64,000 nt of DNA, from contig MU401549.1 in assembly GCA_022579005.1 (NCBI GenBank), forward strand, positions 1 through 64,000, read 5' to 3'. This DNA is from Poronia punctata (taxonomy: Eukaryota > Ascomycota > Sordariomycetes > Xylariales > Xylariaceae). Below the pieces are notes generated by a model. The model saw nothing but the letters and a program-made list of their open reading frames with translations. It was not told where the DNA came from and did no database searches. Shown here one piece after another: positions 44,149 to 54,767 of this stretch (positions within the stretch are counted from its first letter, which is position 1; each line of letters begins with the position of its first letter). The position numbers and the translations under genes are program-made.

Positions 44149-45275
44149 CACCTAGGTTCGTGCGTTAAAAAAGGTTGACTGACACCAACAAAAGTGTCAT
44201 GAAAATGAGGGCACTTTCGATTTTCTATACGGTCCCCTGACAAAGAAAATTGTGGTTACCACGGTATAGAGGTACGGTTTGCTGTTTGTTTTGCTATTCT
44301 TTGCGTCCGGTTTTACCTTCTGATATTGATGATAAAAGCAAGTGTGAATGAAAAGCTTGTATGTCTGTTCAAACTTGCTTGTTGTTGACAAGCAGCAAAA
44401 GCATATACCTTCTTTCTTCCCGGCTTATAGAAGAGACTGCGTCCTTGCATGCAAGGAAATATCAGCATGGCATACATGCTTTGACATGCGCACTTGTTTG
44501 CCTCATAAGAATAGGTTAGCAATTTACATCGTGCCGACTGGATACTAACAGACGGGAATATTGTGAGTAAATGATCACTGTCGTGTCATCGCATCATCGT
44601 AGCAAGATAAATATTCAATGTTGGTGAGGCCAATGTATCTTTGTCAATATTAGTCTATCAGATCATGTTCAAGGCTGCCGTGGTGATTACGAGTAATAAC
44701 GGGAAGGGAAATAGGTAGAATAGGGGCAAAGTGGCGACGACGGTCTAGAGGATTGAAATGGAGGCAACAACACGCATGCGTCGAATGCTTCTAGAACAAG
44801 TGTCCTCTTTGCCATCCATTTGATATTGGCAGGTCTTTAGTGGTCCTTAGCGTCTACTGACGCTAGTAATTGAAAGCTGGGTGCCACTTAGCCCCGGACT
44901 AAGCTGCGCGGCCTGACTTTAGCTGCCCGCCAGCATCTTTTCAGGGCCTCTTGTTCAAGGGGGGGGGTCCGCGAGACCGGGTTTGGGGGATTATTGCACT
45001 GGAGCGTTGGTCGCAATCCGCATTAAAACATCATCCCACTGGAGGTGCCAATTTGCAAACTCCTGTATCGATTTTTTTCGACTTTATTTCTTCTCTCCTT
45101 CTCCATCTCCTTCTGCTCAGCTCAGCCCCAGCGAAGAAGACACCATTTTATACTTGGACTGTATTTCTTGTACACCCAGTCATCATTTTCATTTCTCTAT
45201 TCTTGTACAATAATTTTCAGCACGTTGCTCTGCACGAATCCCAGTGTCACCTAATATTTCCACATTACCGCAATC
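44149..45275. other. Intergenic, upstream of pho88
   Basis: No gene is supported. The 200 bases before the pho88 start are rich in pyrimidine tracts (TTCTCTCCTTCTCC), common in promoters and leaders of highly expressed fungal genes. The 122-codon frame at 44951-45319 overlaps this leader and is not convincing. Confidence 0.55.
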
Positions 45276-45994
45276 ATGTCCGCCCTTCTAAGCCCTCAGG
45301 TGTAAGTCGCGTCGCCTAACCCGCCTTGATGGGTCGCATGTAGTTGATTTGCTCTGCTCACTAATATGCGCGTAACAGTACGAACCTGATCATCATTCTC
45401 GGAATGATGCAGGTGTCCAAGAAGATTCCCTTCGATGACCCTACCGTACTCAACGGCGTCCGCGCCTTGTACCTGGCCAGCAATCTGATCATTGCCGCCA
45501 TCTACGGTTATGTTCTGTTGCAGATCAACAAGAAGAGGGGTATGTTCTAGAGATGACAAAAACACAGGACTCGACAAACCATGCTAATTCGATTCCTAGA
45601 TCTGACGACACTTAAATACGTCGAACCCGCGCCCATGGGCTCGACCGAGGAGCCGAAACTCGTGACGACGACCGTCCAGGCCTACGATACCCAACAAATC
45701 AAGGCTTCTTTCCGATCGCAACTTACTGGACTCGCCATGATGGGATTCATGCATCTATACATGAAATACACCAACCCTCTCTTGATCCAGTCCATCATCC
45801 CTCTCAAGGGTGCTTTCGAGTCCAACCTGGTCAAGATTCACCTGTTCGGACAACCCGCTAGCGGAGACCTCAAGCGACCCTTCAAACAAGCTGCTGGCTT
45901 CATGAGCGCCATGCAGAATGGCACTGCCCAGAGCGATAAGAAGGCCATTGAGGCGGCCGAGCGTTCCGGCCGCGGTGGTGTCAAGGACGAGTAA
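45276..45994 (+). CDS. Pho88/Snd3 ER membrane protein
   Basis: Three exons, 45276..45301, 45379..45539 and 45600..45994, give 193 residues, the normal family length. The product starts MSALLSPQV and continues TNLIIILGMMQVSKKIPFDDP, then RALYLASNLIIAAIYGYVLL. These are the two hydrophobic segments and the conserved KIPFDDP loop of Pho88. A third block, SQLTGLAMMGFMHLYMKYTNPLLIQSIIP, and a soluble, Lys/Asp-rich C-terminus follow. Pho88 was first linked to phosphate transport in yeast. As Snd3 it is part of the SRP-independent targeting route to the ER. Both introns have consensus donors (GTAAGT and GTATGT). Confidence 0.95.
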
Positions 45995-46689
45995 ATCCCA
46001 TTCGGATTGGGAATTAAATTTACCTATAAAACGTCCATGAGCGAATGTGGTGCTCGAACGATTAATGTTGGACATGTATGGTCAAGACGGGAGGATACCT
46101 GCCATTACGAACAGGTTATTAATGAAAGTAATTACTTTGTTTACTGGTCATGCCGGTATAACTAATGCCTCATACCTACTGTAACCGGCAGGAAGTGAGA
46201 TGGCCTTTTGGCAAACAAAGCCTTGCGATTGTGTCCTATTCCATCCATCTCCACGGGTGGCGAAGATGATTCGTCAGAGAGAGATATGCAGTAATCCGCT
46301 TCAGGGTCCGTTTATGAACGACTAATCTAAACGTCCGATGAAAGTAGTCAAGAATTTGACCGGATAGACAATCATAACCTAACCATAGTTTTTGATTGAA
46401 AAGGGCATTTTGCCAATAGGTAATGAACAAGACCGCGCAAACGGGTTGTTGGTTGGTGTAAACCCCGAAACCCAAAATATACTCCGACGTCATTCGTCTT
46501 TTTCTACGTGGAAGCCGAATTGTCTGCCTAATCCGAAACCAAACCTACCATCGGTGTTTATCATATCATTGCGCCAACCTTTTGTTTCTTGACTGGACCA
46601 ATTCTCTTGTAAAAACTTTTATATTATAAGAACCCAACCATCGACACCCCCCCGATAAGCAAAGACCCAGACGGTTACTTACTTTGGGC
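45995..46689. other. Intergenic spacer
   Basis: About 0.7 kb between pho88 and rad14, both on the plus strand. No gene or repeat is seen apart from the usual 3' flank and promoter sequence. Confidence 0.55.
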
Positions 46690-48071
46690 ATGGAGCGACC
46701 TTCGACACCTCCCCGCGGGATCGACCCCTCCAAATCGAAATCCACTACCACCGCCGCATCTTCACTCACGCCCGAAGTCACCCGTCGCATCGTGAGTTCT
46801 TCCGTCTCTACGCTCGCCGATGCGATCCGAACTAACGTCAAGGATGCAGGAAGAAAACAGATTAAAAGCCAAAGCAATACGCGAGCAAAGAGAAGCAGCA
46901 GCAGCAGCAGCAGCAGCCACCACCACCACCACCTCTTCCCCCCCAACGATAACAACACGCAAGCGAACATACGACTCGATATCGACAAAAGCCCCTAGCA
47001 CCATTCGCGACGGCCGCCGCAATGACGAGGGCAGTAAAGGAAAAGAAGAGGAGAAAGAGAAAGAGAAGGAGAAAGAAGGCGGGATCCGGCCCTCACGCAA
47101 ATTCACCAAATACGTCGATTACGACTTTGGCAAGATGACGGACACAAAAGGCGGGTTCCTAAGCACCGAGGACGATCCGTTTAACAAGGCCATGATGATG
47201 TCTGGACCTGTATCACGTAATAATACGCAAGGTCAAAGGGAAGGTCGAGAAGAAGGAGGAGAAGAAGAAGAAAAGAGACCGAAAGGCATGACGGCGCAGG
47301 AATGGGAAAGGCTGCAATTATTGAGGAAGTTGCGAAGGACAAAGGCCGGACCTTTCGAACCGGGTATGAGCGCTTTGCAAGAGGAAAAGGATCGGAAAAG
47401 GTGTCGGGAGTGTGGGAATCTGGAGATTGATTTCGTTTGGGAAGAAGTCTTTTCCTGTGCCGTCTGTAATCCGTGCAAGGAAAGGTTTCCGGAGAGATAT
47501 AGTCTTTTGACCAAGACGGAGTGTAGGGAGGATTATTTGTTGACTGATCGTAAGTTCTTTTTTTTTTTGGTTTCTCCTCGAGAAAAAAGAAAAGCACTTT
47601 GCTAACGAAAAGGGGGGGAGAACAGCCGAACTAAGAGACGAGGATCTTCTCCCTCATCTATCACGTCCGAACCCGCATAAATCGCATTGGCACGACATGA
47701 TGCTGTTCCTGCGATACCAGGTCGAAGACTACGCGTTCGAGAAGAAGTGGGGATCTGCCGACGCGCTGGACGCCGAGTTCGAGAAGAGAGAGGTCGAGAA
47801 GAAGAGGCGGAAAGAGGCAAAGTTCAAGGAGAAACTCCTGGATCTCAAGAAGCGCACGCGCACCGACGCCTACCTTCGACAAAAGGGGAGGTTCGAACGT
47901 GATGGTGGTGTTGCTTCTGCGGCTTCGGGCAAAAAGGCCAAGTTTGGGGATGTCGTGGCGGATGGTGGGAAACATGTTCATGAATGGGGACGGGTTGTCG
48001 AGAATGAGGAGGGGGCTACGGTTAAGACTTGTACTATATGTGGTATGGAGGTTGAGGAGCTGGAGTTTTAA
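46690..48071 (+). CDS. rad14: Rad14/XPA nucleotide-excision-repair protein
   Basis: Three exons, 46690..46791, 46850..47549 and 47626..48071, give 415 residues. The first intron has a GTGAGT donor and a CTAAC branch, and splicing produces TRRIEENRLKAKAIREQ, the conserved N-terminal helix of fungal Rad14. An alanine run and a Lys/Glu-rich linker (encoded by CAG and GAG/AAG repeats) follow, then KYVDYDFGKMTDTKGGF. The zinc finger is C219-x2-C222-x14-C237-x2-C240. The rest of the DNA-binding domain includes LTKTECREDYLLTDPELRD and PHKSHWHDMMLFLRYQVEDYA. Rad14 verifies damage and organises the incision complex. The protein ends with a short C-x2-C pair (CTICGMEVEELEF). It is convergent with the polynucleotide kinase/phosphatase gene. 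Confidence 0.95.
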
Positions 48072-48366
48072 ATATACCCCCTTTTTTTTCTTTTCCTTTT
48101 CTTTGGTGGCATGCTCTACAAGGTGTTTTTGTTTTACGATCAAGGACATCCCCCTTCTCGAAAGAGGTAGTTTTGTCCCGTGCCCTCGTATATTGGGATA
48201 GCATATGATTATACCAGAGCAGCGAGTATCAGCCCGCCCTACGGTTATAAACCAAGTGAATCCGACTTATCCGGTAAATTAAACAAGGGGTATTATCACT
48301 TATTATACAATACAACTTTACTACACCAGCCCCTAGCCAGATCGAAGTGGATAGTTTCAACTTTGT

Positions 48367-50147
48367 TCAAGTCCAATACTGGGCCCATATCGCATATTCA
48401 TCCTTGGTTCCTCGAAACTTGAATTCAATAGGCAAGACATGCTGGAATCCTTCCTTTACCGTCGGTTCGCGTAGACGAGCAAAGAACCCGTTAAACGCAA
48501 GAGGAGGAAGAACTGTGCGGGCCTCGGGATTCAACTACAGTAATCGTCTTTTCGTCAGTGTTTTATGAAAGAAGAATGAACGAGACGGAAAGAAAGAAAT
48601 ATACTAAACTTACCGACTTATTCAAAGCTCGTACAACATCATTATGTTCACAGAGAGCCTTGGGAATCTTAAACCAGACGCAACGGATAGGCACGTCGTG
48701 TTTCCGCGCGAAATCTATCCATTCCCTCCTTCCGTCTGCGTCGGGATTGGTATTGTCTATTATTTTGTTCGTCAGTCGGTCGGCAAAGGCGCAAGAAGAT
48801 GGCAAAAATAAATAAAAAATAAACACACACCTATAACAATGGAACTGCCGTCTTCCAAGAATGCCGCCGCCGCCTTGAAGCATTTCGGGCGACTTTTCAA
48901 AATATCCTGATTTACGCGCTCGTAACCTAGGGGTTTGAGGTGTTTCCAGTAGAATGTACTCTTCCCGGCACCGGGCGGACCGCAGAACAGAACGATATCC
49001 TGCTTATTAGTCTTCTCAAACAGGATCTTCTCCTCCCCTTCTTTACTGACCTCGTCTTCTTCGGGGTACGGATACTTCTGCAGGTCGAAATCACGCATGA
49101 ATTCCCTCGGCGGTTCGCCCAGGAAGAATTCTTCGGGCGTGTGGTACGCGATGCCGACATTATATGCAAAGTTCCTGTCCGAGCAACTAAAGTCCTTCGC
49201 AGCCTTTCCTCCGTCCTTTACCACCACCCGCGCCGTGCGACCCCCCGCGTCGCCGACAAAGATGCTATTCTCCAGATCGACCTCGTTTTCCGGGATGTCG
49301 TAATCGGCGCACAGCTCTTTCCACATGCCAGTCCGTGGTTTCCGGTAATTGTCGCGCGCCGTGGCCGCGTAGATGGACGTTGGGAGGTTGAGTTGCGCGA
49401 GCACGGCAGAGCACTTTTCTTTGAAATTGGATACCTTGGCCTTTCCGCCGTTCTTGGGGCCCTTTGCGTTTTGCGGATCGGGATGTAGGCTTAGTCCGGC
49501 CTGGTTGCTGAGGACTACGACTCGGTATCTGGAAAAAAAAAAAAAGAGAAGACAGACATGAGTATATGTATATATCCTTCTTGTATTTGTCTTAGATTTG
49601 CTTTGCGCGGGCGGTACGGCACGTACCCTTCCTCTTCGTATAACTTCCTCAAACGGATCGGAACCGAAGTATCCCACCACTTCCAGTCACCAGCCTCGTT
49701 CCCAAACTTCTTCCCCGACGACGTAACGATCAAAGTCGAGTCTAGATCGAAAGCAGCTATTTTGCTCCTCTTCCTCCGATCCTCGTCTGTCTCTTCCAGC
49801 TTCTCCGGCTCGAAACGCGCGACTAGTAACGTAGGCGGGGAGTCGTCATCCGGGGCGCGTTCGCTCCATGCCGTGCGGTCTTTCGGTTTCTGTGACGTGG
49901 GCGTGAAAAAACTGGCTACAGCACCTTGGGAGATGGTGCTCTGCGTTTTCCGTTTAACTGGGGGAGGCGAGATGGACCGTCCGGTGGCCTTCCGCTTGCT
50001 CGAATTGCTGGGTGATGGTGGACTCATTGTGTTTGAGCTCGTGTGCGATGATGCTAAATTCGAAGGAGTGTCCGAACTGTAGGTACGATAACTTCTGAAA
50101 CTCCAAAGCCTCGGAGAGGATAGAAGGGAAGGGCGGAAGACCCGCAT
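48367..50147 (-). CDS. pnk1: Bifunctional polynucleotide 3'-phosphatase/5'-kinase
   Basis: Four exons, complement(49627..50147), (48831..49528), (48614..48756) and (48367..48534), give 509 residues. A HAD-type phosphatase domain starts at IAAFDLDSTL (D134 and D136 as nucleophile and acid) and continues through VVVLSNQAG and IFVGDAGGR. The kinase domain has the Walker A motif GPPGAGKST, then VIDNTNPD, and ends LNPEARTVLPPLAFN and KFRGTKDEYAIWAQYW as in PNKP/Pnk1. The enzyme restores 3'-OH and 5'-phosphate ends at DNA breaks. Residues 1-40 are Arg/Ser-rich without acidic residues until D26, like a mitochondrial presequence. M41 starts a nuclear-type tail with KRK motifs. QGAVASFF (74-81) resembles a PCNA-binding PIP box. 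There is no FHA domain. Confidence 0.94.
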
Positions 50148-50948
50148 GGAAGTGTTTCAATGAAAGGTATGCTACCAGGCCCTGGCCCGACTTATTACGC
50201 GGGGTATGACTTTAATTGAAACTTTGCGTATCGCGAAATCACGGGACTCCAATTTCCTGCGCTCCGCAGGAACCGTTGCCAACCCACCGGTCAGGATAAG
50301 ATCTGAGTGGTGAATCTCCGATCTCGTGATTTCATCAATGATGCAAACAGGCACTGTCACTAGAATATGGACCAATACAAAAATACTTGGCAAAGTCAAC
50401 ACGATTATTGACCTTCCTCATCCCATAGTTCTACTACTCGACATATGTTCACACATGGTAAAGGGGGCAGGATCAGTCAGTAGCCCAGCGCTAGAGGTAC
50501 ATAAGACATTTAACAAGCGGAGTAACGTCATCTACTTTCCATTTTCCATTGACGCAACATCATATACGTCTTGGTCGCTTGCGCCTATCTATACGCCAAC
50601 AAAGAACCTGTGAAATGTTGGTGCCTTCGAACTGTATGGCTATACGCCGCCTGTATAGTCGTTTCCGAGTATAGCGCTGTGCGAATAGGGATAATCCGCG
50701 CCCTTATTGTGTTCCTCCTCCTAATCCAGTTGCCTTCCCGGTGATCCCCAACGTTGCAAGCGATGCTCGTCTCTATGGCCAGCCAGCTCGGGTCATTAGT
50801 TGTGAGGTAAAACTGCATGTGCTCTCTCGGCGTCTTTTTCCCGTTCCGTATTTTGAGTCCCGCTGTAGTACACATAATTCATCGTACATGCCAAAACGTT
50901 AGGCGTCATTCCTCATACCGCAGCCTACGATCCAGTTCATCCATCCGT
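50148..50948. other. Intergenic spacer
   Basis: About 0.8 kb between two minus-strand genes, holding the presumed promoter of the kinase/phosphatase gene. No gene is seen. Confidence 0.55.
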
Positions 50949-51448
50949 TTAGCCGTAAAGAGCTGCGCCACCAGTCTCGATAGCCTCGATCTCGGCGAGG
51001 CTCAAGGGTGTCCTGTGGAAGCGACTGGGGAGCTGGTTCCGATCCCAGAACATTCCCTTAGGAGGCTCGACAGGCCCAAGCTCAGAGGCAGGCTGTTTAC
51101 CGATCGACTTGCGCAAGGGCCCGTGTTGTTGAGCAGAGTCGCGGTAGGAAGAAAAGGTTGTGTGAGAGTTGCCGCCATTACCCTTGCCGATGGCTTGGGG
51201 CAAAGAACCGGTCGGAGAAGCTGGGTGTGGCTGTGGGGTGTGGTCGACATTGGCTAATGAATTGTTAGGAACTGTATTAACGACTACCGCTTGATCGAGT
51301 AGAATAGCAGTCATCAGACTTGTGGTGGCCTGGACATATAGGAATTCTTACAAGGAGTGTGTCGCTTGCCAATGAAGCGAATCAGAGGGGTGCGCTCAGC
51401 ACCATGGGCAGCGCCTTGGGCTTGGCGGAGAACACGGGTCGCGAACAT
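50949..51448 (-). CDS. kgd4: Kgd4/Ymr31 mitochondrial protein (2-oxoglutarate dehydrogenase adaptor)
   Basis: Two exons, complement(51352..51448) and complement(50949..51253), give 133 residues, typical of the family. The first exon is an Arg-rich mitochondrial presequence (MFATRVLRQAQGAAHGAERT) followed by PLIRFIGKRHTP. Splicing gives SNVDHTPQPHPASPT, then SSYRDSAQQHGPLRKSIG, LGPVEPPKGMFWDRNQLPSRF and AEIEAIETGGA. These blocks are the hallmarks of Kgd4/MRPS36. The protein was first listed as a small mitoribosomal subunit and later shown to recruit E3 to the 2-oxoglutarate dehydrogenase complex. The intron (GTAAGA donor, CTAAC branch, ATTAG end) also contains an in-frame ATG that could mislead gene callers. 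Confidence 0.93.
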
Positions 51449-53423
51449 GATGACCGAAGTGTTATAGAAATAAAAGTATGAAGAAGAATATCGGGAGTTG
51501 TTTCGTCGCTGAGAGCTCTTCTAGCTACCCGTTGCCCAACAAGGGTATTATAACTTGTCCAAGGGAACTTCGGAGTTCCGGCGAAGAACCCCCGTCTTAC
51601 GTCGGAAGCCGGAGTGCAGAGTTCAAGTGTGAAACAAAGAAACGAAGAAACGTGCCAGGTGTTCGTATTTCGGGCAAGATGGAAGTAAGTGGTCGACGTC
51701 AGATAATTTTGTTCGTGTTGTGAACGAGAAGAAGTCGGATCGGGTGAGTGGATTAATATGGCAAGTTTTAGCGTAATATGCGTTTAATTCGACGTAGTAA
51801 TACCGAGTCCAACGTGAAACTCGATTCACCAGTGGGGTGGAAGCTATCAAGAAATCTACAGATTTTCTGCAACAAGCTTTAGCGATTAGTTGTTCAAAGA
51901 GAGGTTATTCCAAACAACTTTGCACCACTTCATATATAAATGTTTGGGAGACAGCAAAGCAAGAGGTCGAAGGAAGGAGAGGTGGGTAGGTAGAGAGAGA
52001 GAGGTAACCACCAAGATTTAAAAGAAGAGATGAAATGGGTATGCCGGGATATCTAAGTACTTGCGTGCTACGCACTTACCGATCTCAGCGTGTACCTACC
52101 AAATACAAATATTACTAGTTGATACCTAGCCGGTGCTAGCCTTAGGTAGCAGCCCTAGCTCAGAACCTTGTTATCGCCAATGCGCCAATTGAGGAGACGC
52201 TCCACCGATATTTTGCGACCGGAGAGCCGGACAGTGGCCGGGTTGGTTCTTGTCTGCACCTTTCGACCAATTTGGGACAGGTTTGTTGCGGTTTCGGATC
52301 AAGGGCCTAGTTCATGTGGGGTCAGAGCCTCCAATAACACCCGATTCTTTGGTGCGTATCAAGAGTACTGTGTACCAAACACAGTCTAAATATGTTTGCC
52401 TTTGTACTAGTTACGACGCAAACCCCTCTCCGTCAACCCCCGTCACCACTTCCGATGAACTCTTGTCTCCGAGTACGAGTACCTTCTGTTGCAAGTAGAC
52501 TAGGCCAAGACTAGGGAGCTGCAAGAGGAATGTTGGGCATTATCTACCACCAATGGTGCTTACCAAACGTATTCGTACATGCAAAAGGGAGTGCACGTTT
52601 ACGATCAACAGTGCTTATACCCATCTGGTCTCTAGTGAAGGCAACTCTTGATAAGACTCAAGACTCCAACAAGACTTCATAACGAGAAAGAAACCAAGAT
52701 CCAGCGCTGGGGGCCTGTTTGTCGTAACACATGCGCAAAGGCACTCACTATCTATCTATCAAACGGGCCGGTCCAACCAACTTGCGTACTGTGATGCAGC
52801 AAAATACAATATCAACAGCTACCATCATACTGATATCATCACTACTCGTAAAAGAAGCGCTTGCCATCTTGTCCGAGAGAATACATGCAGATGGTAGCAA
52901 AGAACCAGGTGGTTTGGTAATTCGATTCCCCTAACAACCAACCTAGAGCTAAACTTGTAGATGTCCGCCTAGACTGAATAATACATAGAGTGTTAAAAAA
53001 AAGGTTAAAGCAATCCTAAAAGTTGGATAGAACCTCAATGTCAATGTCGCAACAAGAGCGACTGCGTACTTAAGGTAGCTTCCAATCCCAAGGGGTGCAA
53101 CCTTGGAAGGAAACCGAGAAAGAGCATCCAGCCACATTTAAAAACAAGCCACAGGTGCCCAGCATGGCCAGGTGGGAGGAGGGGTGATTACCAAATACAA
53201 GCATTGATAAGATAAGCAGTATGGTTCCACTAGGGCAGACCCATCCAGATGGAAAACGACCCAATCAAAATGTACCAACGTATTGTCGGATTCGGAAAAG
53301 CTTTGACACCCGCAACCACACACGCACAGAAACCTTCGTCCTCTACCAAAAATCGTTGAAAAGTTGTAGTTCGGACTATTCCGCTTCCTTTTCATCGACA
53401 AGACCACCACATAAGCCGTCACC
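51449..53423. other. Divergent intergenic region, about 2 kb
   Basis: This is the shared upstream region of kgd4 (-) and rps18 (+). No coding frame with any support is seen. There is a GAGAGAGAGA tract near 51991-52002 and a short AT-rich run near 52989-53008. Confidence 0.55.
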
Positions 53424-54767
53424 ATGGTGAGTTGAACCCTCGATTACGCGCCGCCCAACAGCTTCGTAGTTCCTCGAAGCAAATGCTCAATGCCACCACG
53501 CTCCTTACCGATACGTCGTCATCGCGAAATAATACCCGATCGACGCAACATGGCAGAAATGCTACAGCCGATATCAACACCTCGAAAACATCATGAAATT
53601 GCAAGGAACATGTGATCAGTGACGACGCTCAGTAGTGCACTAGAAATTTAATCTTGCTGTGCCACCATACCACAAATACGACGACGAAATACAGCTGCCG
53701 GCAGTCGAGCATTTGCGACGGGAATTACGAAGCCTTGGACAGCGCGAAACTGTCCCTACTACAACAATGCTGACTCCTTATTTAGTCGCTCGTCTCGGGG
53801 GAGAAGTCGAACTTTCAGGTTAGTTGATGGATGATTTTTGTTGGCGACCGTTCTAGGGTCAATGCTCTTCGCCCCATGCGTCGTCATTCTCCTGTGGTCA
53901 AACGGGTCCTTTTATTTTTACTGATCGCTAACCCGGAGTTCAGTTCATCATCCGTCTACTGTATGATTACACCGCTGAGATATAGTACTTCGGGCGTCTG
54001 GGTGGCCAAGTTTTACCCCTGGCAACCAGGACACCCGGTAGTATCTTTGGACTGGATAATAGAGCTAACATGATCAAAGCAACACCAATGTTGACGGCAA
54101 GGAGAAGGCCCTCTGTAAGTAAAACTAGACTCTCCATGTCGATTTGGTGCAGTTGCCGTTGAGAGGTTTACTGCCAGTCGTGACATTTATTGGCATTTGC
54201 TAACGTTTTGTTTAGACTCTCTGACCTCCATCAAGGGGTAAGAAACGCCTGGCAATGCTCACAAAGGAAGGAAATAACTAAACACCATTTAGTATTGGTC
54301 CTCGTTTCGCCGACCTGATCCTGAAGAAGGCGGATATCGACAAGAACAAGCGGTGAGTTTAAGTGGAAAGACTCGAAGCATGTTGGCCCGGTACTGATAG
54401 ACGTCCTCGCATAGCGCTGGTGAGCTTACCGCCGAAGAGCTTGAGCGTGTGGTCCAGATCGTCAAGGACCCCGCTGCCTACAAGATCCCCGCTTGGTGTA
54501 AGTAAACGGATTATGGCTAGTAGAGGTGAAGGGAAACCTAACAATGCTATAGTCCTCAACAGACAAAGAGATATTGTCACCGGCACCAACTCTCACTCCA
54601 TCTCCTCTGCCGTCGACAGCAAGCTCCGTGAGGATCTCGAGCGCCTAAAGAAGATCCGCGCTCACCGTGGTCTCCGACACTACTGGGGCCTCCGCGTCCG
54701 CGGTCAGCACACCAAGACAACCGGTCGTCGTGGCCGGACTGTCGGTGTGTCGAAGAAGAAGGGCTAA
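53424..54767 (+). CDS. rps18: 40S ribosomal protein S18 (uS13)
   Basis: Eight exons: 53424..53426, 53786..53818, 53944..53960, 54080..54114, 54216..54237, 54293..54352, 54415..54497 and 54553..54767. They give 155 residues. The first coding exon is only the ATG, followed by a 359-nt intron. The product reads [61 protein letters not shown] and [20 protein letters not shown], ending [20 protein letters not shown]. This is S18, which sits in the head of the small subunit, contacts tRNA and bridges to the large subunit. All seven introns have good donors and the sum of the exons is in frame. The high intron number fits fungal ribosomal protein genes. Confidence 0.97.

Noticed and set aside
44951..45319. 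122-codon open frame overlapping the pho88 start
   Set aside because: It runs through the pyrimidine-rich leader and into the first pho88 exon and intron in another frame; no coding signal.
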